Source of the DNA: Nereocystis luetkeana | Taxonomy: Eukaryota; Sar; Phaeophyceae; Laminariales; Laminariaceae | Direction of reading: 5' to 3' | DNA length: 64,000 bases | NCBI GenBank assembly: GCA_031213475.1 | Contig: JARUPZ010000017.1 | Span: forward strand, 6,092,167 to 6,156,166 | In this document: one piece after another, positions 56,676-64,000 of the stretch | How the letters are laid out: every line of letters starts with the position of its first letter | Numbering within the stretch: the stretch's first letter is position 1 | Program-made: the position numbers and the translations under genes | Notes under the pieces: model-generated | The model's database searches: none | Told to the model about the DNA's origin: nothing | The model's input: the letters and a program-made list of their open reading frames with translations, nothing else

Positions 56676-56921
56676 TTGGAGGAGTCGAATGGTACCGTAC
56701 CATTCGGAGGCTTGGTGATCCGAGACAACTGTAGGCCGTACTAGTTAGGAACCCGGCCGGTATAATAGGAGGGAGAGAGAGACGTAGAATTAGAGTGGTC
56801 GAGATATCCAGGGTATTGCAGGAAGCTGCGATACAGGTATCTGGCCGAGGGGAGGAACCTCTCTCTCTCCCACGACACAGGAAACGATAATGATAATGCA
56901 ATTCGAAAGATATACAATAAA
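56676..56921 (+). repeat. Split direct repeat unit B2
   Basis: Identical by eye to B1 over 246 bp; expected 3' terminus of the element. The next bases (CTACGG) differ from those after B1 (GGGTAG, the start of A2). Confidence 0.92.
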
Positions 56922-57297
56922 CTACGGATTATAAGTCACCGATACACGATCTATCTAGATTACATAGTGCTACTTTCCGATATCCACCATGTATGTAGCA
57001 GTGGGTCGAAAAATGGCCACAGCAGTCTTCTAAGCGGGAGACCGTCAACCATCGCCTCGATCGTACATATTTTCACACTTTCCGCGCATTCAAACCCAAA
57101 TATCACGCCAGCGTAATTAATGAAGTACAACACGCCACGGCAAGTTTAGGCGGCTTGTGTATCGAATCAATCATAGAAACTGTTCGTACTCCCCGTTTCG
57201 GCCAGAATACAGTACTGCACACTATCCTCCACTTAAATTGCATTATTTGTGGCACTGAGATATATATGGAGAAAAAACTTCAAAAATATAAAAATAT
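56922..57297. other. No gene recognised
   Basis: Right flank of the split-repeat element. No motif, repeat or exon was identified. Confidence 0.4.
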
Positions 57298-57470
57298 GGC
57301 CGGGTGCCCGGGTACCCGAGTAGTACCCGGGTACCCGGCAAAAAAACGGGTACCCACGTACCCGGTCGTCAACATGGCAATACCCGGCGGGTAGGGTAGG
57401 GCCCGGGCTCCAAAATTTATCGATACCCGTTTTCGGCGGGTACCCGCAGGGTTCTACCTCTACCCCGGGG
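57298..57470. repeat. GGGTACCC-rich palindromic cluster
   Basis: At least four GGGTACCC octamers and several CGGGTA or TACCCG half-sites within 170 bp. The octamer is self-complementary, so the strand can fold on itself at many registers. No coding role is apparent. Confidence 0.75.
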
Positions 57471-58557
57471 GGGGAGATGGGGCAGCAGGCAGACAACACG
57501 AAAAGCAAGAAAAATATTCAAAACCACCACACATGGACAAATATATGGCAGGAGACACGTCAAGCAAGGCAAAACTTGCGCTGTCAACGGTGTAGGGTCG
57601 AGCGTCTGACACTCAACCGTTGTAATTTGGTGTCAGTCAAGATTTGTCAAGGCAAAATTGCAACGCGAATCACAACTATTCATAAAACATAACGTAGCCT
57701 CCAGGCAGGACCCGTCCGTGTTGATCCCATGTACTATCATGGCCCATCTTTTCTACGCCCCTCTTCTTCTTTTTTAGTTTTTTTTTTCGATCACCCACCA
57801 CCCCTCTTACCACCGCAGTAGTCCCATGTTTTGCTCAACTGGTTAATGCACACAATTAATTCTGTGTTTTTTTTTTGTAGGTTGCACACGATTCTGGCGA
57901 AGAAACAGATGCATACCTCAGACAAGAAACAAAAAACTTGAAGTCAGCTTGCGACGCGTTTATTCATCGAGTACATACATACAGTAGTATTAATACTTCG
58001 TAGTGTACGAGTCGCAAAACGTCGACTATTGATTAGTCGAATAGTCGACCATCACCGGGGGTGATCCAGCTCCAAACGCCTTGCACCAGGTAGGTGGAGG
58101 AGGTGAAGAATCCCTCGGTAAACAGTACAATCGGTTCGTTCTACCCGTCAACATCCAGCTCCCACCCAGTCAGTGTCCGGGCTGATCCTATTCATAGTAT
58201 TTTCTTCGGCCTTCTTTTCTCTCGCCCTCCTACGTGTTGGCACGCTGAATCTCGCCACCTCTCTCTCGCCAACTATAGCAGCACCAAGTATTGAGGCATT
58301 CACGGCGGTTTCGCGACTTCCACACCTACCTCCGATGAACGAACACGTCTGACATGAAAACCAAAATGAAAATCAGCGTCTATACAAACATAGAGTACGT
58401 AAGAATGGGTGTTGTTGGTGTATATATATAAATATGTAACTAACTACGGAGATAGATACGAATACAAGTTTATTACGAAGGACCACAGTAAATATGACAA
58501 AGTATTGTGAGTAAAAATGGGAATTCTATACCAGACAGGGTAGGTTTTTGTCTGTTG
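57471..58557. other. No gene recognised
   Basis: Contains a hairpin with 10-bp arms, GTCGACTATT..AATAGTCGAC, at 58021-58050. A short similarity to 18240-18290 (CATCCAGC..AGTGTCCG) occurs near 58149. Nothing else is supportable. Confidence 0.4.
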
Positions 58558-58661
58558 GTTTCGCAGGATCATTTTGGTTCTGTGATACACCTCATGGTTC
58601 TGGAGATACGGTTTGGTTCTCATTTTAGGCTTCGTTCCCATTTTTCAGATTTGTCTGTTTG
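58558..58661 (+). repeat. Dispersed repeat, inverted partner of 43517-43623
   Basis: Collinear with the reverse complement of the 43.5-kb block, with a small number of substitutions (for example ACCTCATGG against ACCACATGG). Confidence 0.8.
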
Positions 58662-58766
58662 TTGTACTGTAGGTAGGTGCTATTCTCTGTGGTCCTCCGT
58701 GATAATAACAAAGTACATTTGGTTGTTTAGAAAAGAGTGACGTAGAACACCGCATACAACAGTCTA

Positions 58767-58871
58767 TTACGGGGGGCCATAGTTAACAGGACCAAATATT
58801 GTTAGTAAAAATGGTTAAACATATAGGTTTTTATGTATACCATAGGTCCTGTTAACTATGGTCCCCCGTGA
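58767..58871. mobile_element. 105-bp MITE family, copy 3
   Basis: Ends TTACGGGGGGCCATAGTTAA and its complement with one change (CCCCGTGA), flanked by TA at 58765-58766 and 58872-58873. Internally almost identical to copy 2. Confidence 0.9.
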
Positions 58872-60186
58872 TAGGAGTGTATGAGGTAGGGTATTGTGTT
58901 GGTCACCGTCGACTATATATAGTCGCGTTTGTTTGGGGGCGAACACAAGTTCTTCTTGTTGACGGCGGTGACGCATGAATTTATGTGCGCTCGGGGTCTG
59001 CGTGCTCCCTGTCGAGATGGACACCGAATAAATTTTGTTTTCGATCGAAACAAAAGGCGATACCAAGGAAGGGTTGTTCTGGAAAACAGAACCAGCCGAA
59101 CCGATATTTCATGCCGGTTTTCACCGCCTATCTGGCAACCGGTTGAAGCGTAAACAACCCATACCGTTTCAAACCGGGTTGATTTTCCATTGAGTAGCGC
59201 CTTGTGATGTACTCACAAATAGGTGCGTATTTGGTTAGGTTCGCAAGTATTGCGTCTTGTTGCGATGGATACCCACGGGTATTGATAAAGTAACAAAATG
59301 ATAAGAACATATGTTTTCAAGCACGACACAGACATTCAATTGGATCGAAACCATCACGAACAGGGTATCTGATTCTTACATTCCAAGCTCCTTAAGACAC
59401 ACAAATTCAACGCCACTGCAACGATCGTGGTGCGAGATGCGGCATGTTGGTGTAGCGTGTGCGCGGTTGTTCGGTGTGGGTAGGCCTCAGCCTTCCGGGC
59501 TCACCACAGGGATAGTCAAAATATTTTTTGTCAAGGCCCGTATTGAGGGAAATAAACACACCCAAGTATGGCCCGTTTTAAGGCCCATGCCCGCATGTCT
59601 TGGGGTAAACGTTTCCGGAGTTGGAGGGATTTGTTGTAGATTAAAACCCTGTGCTTGCATTATTTTCGGTGATAATCGTGCGCCCAAACATGGCACCTTC
59701 CAAGGGGACTCTCGAAAACAGGGAGAAGGTACCATTTTTTCAACGCACATGTATGTATGTCACGAAAGGAGAGGTGATTGCTTTGGAAAAGGTCCTTATG
59801 AATAGGGGGCGGTTGAGGTCTGTACGCCGTCCTCGCTAAGGGAGTTCCAGCTTAAAAACGCTGCGTTCGGCCATAAACTTCTCGATCTGGGCAGGGTTTC
59901 AGGTTTCAAACTGCTCTTCAGGCAACTCTCTTCGGATTAGGGGACTAGGGCCATTGTAATGGCAAGTCTCCAACGCTAGGCCCTACGTGTGGGTTGAAGG
60001 AGTGTCGTCCAACTTCGAATATCCGGCACGGTCGGTTTATGGGCGCACCTATTTTCAGGTTTGTCGTCATATTCCGGGCTGTCAGATAGGCACAATCGAC
60101 GTTGGATCAACCATACTTCATGATTTCACGTTTAGTATCGTTAACGTTTACGTTTTTCACTGCTTCAGTGCCTCAGGAACGTTTTA
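58872..60186. other. No gene recognised
   Basis: The part just before 60187 may belong to the retrotransposon whose integrase begins there, but no polyprotein motif (protease, reverse transcriptase or RNase H) could be found. An open frame at 59311-59805 has no known domain. Confidence 0.4.
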
Positions 60187-61430
60187 GTGTTGAACCAGTC
60201 TATTCCTATCTGGGGGTGCCCGCGCAGCATTCTCTCGGACAACGGCCTCCAGTTCTTCTGCTCCAAGATTTTGCGCGCCATATATCACCTTCTCGGGGTT
60301 CGAGAAATCGCCACCACCAGCTCCGACCACCCAAACGGCAACGGTGGGGTGGAACGTATAAACCACACGATATCCCAGATGCTGGCAATGGTCGACAACG
60401 AGTTCGAAACCAACTGGGATGCACAACCCCCTCATGACGAATTTGCGTACAACAATTTGGTCAGTGTCGCCACGGGTTTGGCTCCCACCGAGCTCCATAT
60501 ATATGGGTCGGCTGCCACGCCTCCCCCTCACGATTTTCGAGTGCTCTGGAGTCACCGGCCACCAGAGCTTGCCCCGCGACCATCCCTACAAAGTTCTCGA
60601 TGTTGGCCCCTGCTCCTCAGCGAACACCTCGGACGGGTCTCTTCTTGGGGCAAAGCTCCTGTATTTTGGATCTTCCTTCCGATATGCCCGGCGCTGATGC
60701 TCGCCGGCGCGTATCAGTTCAACGCTGAAAGCCCTGTCTGTGCCAACCCCCACGATCATCATGACGACATGCCGAAGTACGTGTCAGCGGGGTTGACGCG
60801 GTATGTGCTCAACAACGTCTCCAAGAAATCTCCCCCGTACAACGTCACCCAGGACGACGTTTGGACCCCTCATCAACCACTCGAAGCGGAAAATATTACC
60901 GGACATCAATCGGTGCGAGGTCGAGGTGGCGTCATCGCGGTGATGCATGAGACGCACTGCACATCACTCTCCCGCCCATCCTGAGAACGAGAAATGGACC
61001 TTCAGCTCTCTTGCCACGCGAAGTTTGCGCTACTGGGCCGGCACCCCGAACCAGCACCGCCGAAGAGAACCGCCTGTACCGCCGAATGAGAATCGGCGCG
61101 GCACAACGGGAGCTTTCTCGGAGTAACAACAAGCGGTTTCTGGCACCCGGCTACGGCTGCGTCTGGCACACCCACTGGCTCCGCCGATACTGCATCACCG
61201 AGCTTCCCAACGGGGCCCATGTTTAGTACAACGGCGACGACGGTTGGTGGTGGCTCGGGAAAATCAACGTGACTACGCCCACGGATGGAGTGTATTAGGT
61301 CAGAGTTTTTGGACGACCCGGGACAGTTCAAGCTTGCACTTTCTCCGGCGCGTTACACAACTTCGAGGAGAGCTGTACGAGGCTCTCGGTGTTGGCAAAC
61401 TGACTTGGCTAGGGCGTTTTGCGCGAGGGG
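60187..61430 (+). pseudogene. Ty3-type LTR retrotransposon integrase remnant
   Basis: The frame 60187-60984 holds an integrase core: ILSDNGLQFF with the second catalytic aspartate, SSDHPNGNGGVERINHTISQ with the catalytic glutamate, and EFAYNNLVSVATGLAPTELH, typical of Ty3 pol. The first aspartate block was not found upstream. A frame change or deletion near 60530-60600 removes the middle of the C-terminal region. Farther on come TRYVLNNVSKKSPPYNV and ENITGHQSVRGRGG. A shifted frame carries NRLYRRMRIGAAQRELSRSN near 61071-61130 and a VRFLDDPG segment near 61300. The integrase would insert retroelement DNA into the genome. No LTRs or other pol domains are visible, so this is a 5'-deleted, broken fragment. 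Confidence 0.8.
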
Positions 61431-62645
61431 TCTAGCATAACGTTGGCGAATCTCGAGGCGCTGCCGTGGACAGCTGACTTTCACTTCTCGGCTGCACTCG
61501 ATATCTTTTTTCTTGACGTTTTCCTGGACCTTGGGGGGTGACTTTTCTACTTGTTGACGTTTTCCGAGTTTTCGGGTCGGGGGTTTGCTGGCAGGTGTGT
61601 TCCTGATTTTTCATTTTCTTGGGCTTGATCGGGGATGGTTTTCGCGTATTTTGTCCCGCCTACCACACCAGCTCGGTGTCAGGGCTGGTCTGCGTAATCG
61701 GGCAACTCATTTGTGGCACAGGACACGTTTACTGAGTTAGTTGCAGGCTGGGTATTAGGTGTGGTCCTTGACATCTTCCGTGTTATTCCTCTTCTCGTTT
61801 TTGATGTTCACTTTTCTTTTTCTTATGTATCTTCCTCGACCCCCCCCCGTCGCGGGTGACGTGGCGATGGTTTCCCTTGACGATTTCTTCCTGCCCCTAA
61901 AGGTTGGGTCTTTCTTTTTTATCTTTTTAGGTACTTTGCCAGAGTCATTGCCTTGCCGTTCAGAGGTGTGGGAGTGGGTTTTGAGGAGCCGCATCTTCGA
62001 CTCATGTTTTAGTTCATGGAATCGGGGTTTCCATGAATTTCCCATAATTCTGCATGTATGTACAGCTCATGAGAATAGGCTAGTGTAACGATACTACTGC
62101 TTTGTATGAGGTTGAAAGCCCTGTAGTTACCTCGGTTCAGGCACTTGGATCGTATTTGTTGTACGTGGAACGCGTATCTTAGGTGGATAACAAGGGGATT
62201 TCCAGAGAGACACGAGCATAGTCTCAGTCTCCGTCGTGCACGGAAATAGTATAGCTGTTCTTCTCCCCTCTCTAGGCAAACATCACACGTGAGTACCATC
62301 GAGTACCACCAATTTAATAAGCAGACCTGTCCAGGGATACAAAGGCGCCGCATACTTTAATCTCAACAACAGCAGGACCAATAGCAACCTGATGTGATTG
62401 TGTGAAATATTTTACTTTGTTTCGTCAATGTACGATTACAAGGTACTTGCTAAATATTACTCAAGTACAGTCTAGGCCAACAAGAAAGAACCTGATGACA
62501 AACATGAGGCTCCTTTTTGGAGCGACGCCAAGAAATTGTACCTAGATAGTGTGCTCCGCGGAAACCACGTCGATAAATCTACAACAACAGGGTAGCACCT
62601 GGTATCTGGTACGTTGTTCGCGCTGTACTTTGACACCCTCCTGGT
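61431..62645. other. No gene recognised
   Basis: T-rich on the plus strand in parts (61500-61960). No repeat partner, exon or RNA gene was identified. Confidence 0.4.
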
Positions 62646-62649
62646 ATCG

Positions 62650-62985
62650 GAAAGGAGAGGTAGGCCAGTGCCTCGAGGAGCGCGATTATTTTGGGCAATC
62701 GAGCTTACACGAGGTCTGCGCCCATCCTACCTATCTGGCATTAGTTTGTTTTATATTGGAGATGGGTCTGCGCCTTGTGGGGACATGGTTATGGTCTTCA
62801 ATCGAGCCTCCACAGGGTCTGTGCCTGTCTTAGCTGCACCTGTTTAGTATTGTATAGGAGAGATAGGTATGTACCTCGTGGAAGTGGTTTTGTGTTCTTC
62901 ACCCGTCGTGGGAGACAGAAGCGAACTTTCACGAGGTCTGCGCCTGTCCTACCTACTACACGGTCTGTTAGTATGCTCTCTATAT
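62650..62985 (+). repeat. Tandem repeat, three units of about 105-120 bp
   Basis: Each unit has GAG(A)..TAGG or ATGGGTCTG, CACGAGGTCTGCGCC or CACAGGGTCTGTGCC, and a (G/C)TCCTACCTA-like end. Units begin at about 62652, 62759 and 62860. Confidence 0.65.
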
Positions 62986-63319
62986 TGATATTTTCTATAT
63001 TTTATGGGTGCGTAGCCGCTGCGCCTTTCTAGTTTTTGCACTTCCCACCTGGAACATAATTACTTGTCTTCTGGTTAAATTTTATTTTTTGGTGTGAGAT
63101 GCGCTTATCTCATTACGCTGCTCTGCTGCTGCTGGTTGCACTATTTTCCCCGTTTTTATCGGTGCGGATATTTTTCAGGCTTTGTAAGTTCCGTCATCAC
63201 AGCATGTTTCTGCAACAACGGGCGAGCGGGAGACAGGAACGTCCGCATGCATTAGTAGTTTTCCTATTTCATCTTGTGGATGCATGCATAATGTATGGGT
63301 TTGTCTGAGCCTGGGAGGA

Positions 63320-63370
63320 CCGTTGTTGTTGCTGTCTCCATCCGGCAGAGAGAGACAGCAACAAAGTCTC
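63320..63370. repeat. Hairpin with 13-bp perfect stem
   Basis: TTGTTGCTGTCTC and GAGACAGCAACAA enclose a loop of about 13 bp. A weaker form of the same hairpin recurs in the tandem units at 63704-64000. Confidence 0.75.
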
Positions 63371-63703
63371 TCTGAAATACTGAAATGTTATGCCCCACCG
63401 CGTTCAGCATGCTCTGCGGGCAGCAAAGAATTAACACACTCTCGTATACGGCGTATATAAATGTGCTCACAAGCTGCAAATTTGCCGCCGTCCCGTGCCC
63501 CACTGTGCGCGTCCTCTATCTTATATTAACATTCGCTTGCCATTAAATTTTGCCTATCTATCTGCGTTTCAGCTGCTGTCGATGTACGCCACTCGTTGCT
63601 GTCGCGACGCGTGGCTCTGCGTCGCTGCGAATGCGACACCCATTGTTTTATGGTCTGTGTTTGTGGTGCTCGTTTGTCTGTCTGTGTGACAGTTCGTTCA
63701 TTT

Positions 63704-64000
63704 CTCGGATAGAGAGTGGATGCCCAGACTGGTTCGGTCTTCGCCTATTGGAACCGTTGTTACTGCCCCCCATGCTGAAGGGAGACGGCAACCAGGCCCC
63801 TCTAGGTCTGTGCCTTAGCCACGGGGCTTTTTCCTGTTTTAGTTTTGTTTTTTTCCTATTTTGTTTTGTTATGTTTCGTTTGTATGCTCATTTGTTTCTT
63901 TTTTGAGACGGGGTGAATGCCCAGCATGGTCGGGTCTGTACCTATTGGGACCGTTGTTGCTGTCGCCCATACTAGAGGGAGACGGCAACCAGGCCCCCGT
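63704..64000 (+). repeat. Tandem repeat, period 197 bp, running off the window
   Basis: TGCCCAG(A/C).TGGTCGG or near match, CTATTGG.ACCGTTGTT, CCCATGCTGAAGGGAGACGG or CCCATACTAGAGGGAGACGG, and CAACCAGGCCCC recur with a 197-bp shift. The second unit is cut by the window end. Confidence 0.75.

Larger units (their letters stand above)
49246..56921 (+). mobile_element. Putative tyrosine-recombinase element with split direct repeats (A1..B1-A2..B2)
   Basis: A 287-bp unit A occurs at 49246-49532 and 56279-56565; a 246-bp unit B occurs at 56033-56278 and 56676-56921. All four are in direct orientation, and B1 abuts A2 exactly. A tyrosine-recombinase pseudogene ends at 55992, 40 bp before B1. This A1-ORF-B1A2-B2 layout is the split direct repeat of Ngaro/PAT-type tyrosine-recombinase retrotransposons. 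A1 and A2 differ at a single base and B1 and B2 not at all, by eye. No reverse transcriptase or gag was recognised in the interior, which instead holds two tandem arrays (50.2-52.2 and 53.2-53.8 kb). The B unit ends in CAATAAA, a possible polyadenylation signal. The layout would be hard to obtain by chance; the non-autonomous status is inference. Confidence 0.75.

Noticed and set aside
56033-56921. A miniature LTR retrotransposon (TRIM) with 246-bp LTRs
   Set aside because: The A unit between the repeats also occurs alone 7 kb upstream before the recombinase, and no target duplication flanks the pair; the split-direct-repeat reading explains all four units.

Overview
This is a stretch of eukaryotic nuclear DNA, most likely from a brown alga (Phaeophyceae) or a close stramenopile relative. 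Three things point there: a spliced phosphatidylinositol kinase gene with long GT-AG introns rich in pyrimidine, a large EsV-1-7-type cysteine-repeat gene (a family greatly expanded in brown algae), and a dense load of decayed transposable elements with simple repeats. Only two host genes are well supported; a third is weak. The rest is layered mobile DNA.

Layout. 1-6.7 kb: the last four exons of a PI4K III beta-like gene, with introns holding a poly-C-tailed dispersed repeat and a nested pair of MITEs. 6.7-9.8 kb: no gene seen. 9.8-16.5 kb: a tRNA-derived SINE, a tyrosine-recombinase pseudogene, and a decayed MULE transposon whose OTU-protease segment is present twice as a 0.6-kb inverted repeat. 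19.1-22.8 kb and 28.0-30.4 kb: two related LINEs, the first with endonuclease and reverse transcriptase, the second 5'-truncated. 23.1-25.8 kb: two copies of a roughly 650-bp non-autonomous DNA transposon, one inserted in a repeat whose empty counterpart lies at 18 kb. 37.2-40.3 kb: an uninterrupted gene for a protein of 24 EsV-1-7 repeats, followed by a second SINE and a 105-bp MITE.

49.2-56.9 kb: the most notable structure. A 287-bp unit (A) and a 246-bp unit (B) are arranged A1 ... B1-A2 ... B2, all in direct orientation, with a decayed tyrosine recombinase just before B1. This is the split-direct-repeat layout of Ngaro/PAT-type tyrosine-recombinase retrotransposons. A1 and A2 differ at one base and B1 and B2 are identical by eye, while the recombinase is clearly broken and no reverse transcriptase is visible. 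The interior is filled by two tandem arrays instead. A recently active non-autonomous element mobilised in trans is the simplest reading.

57-64 kb: a GGGTACCC-rich patch, a third copy of the 105-bp MITE, a Ty3-type integrase fragment and further tandem repeats. The elements interact mainly by nesting and by recent copying. All calls rest on reading the sequence, without database comparison.
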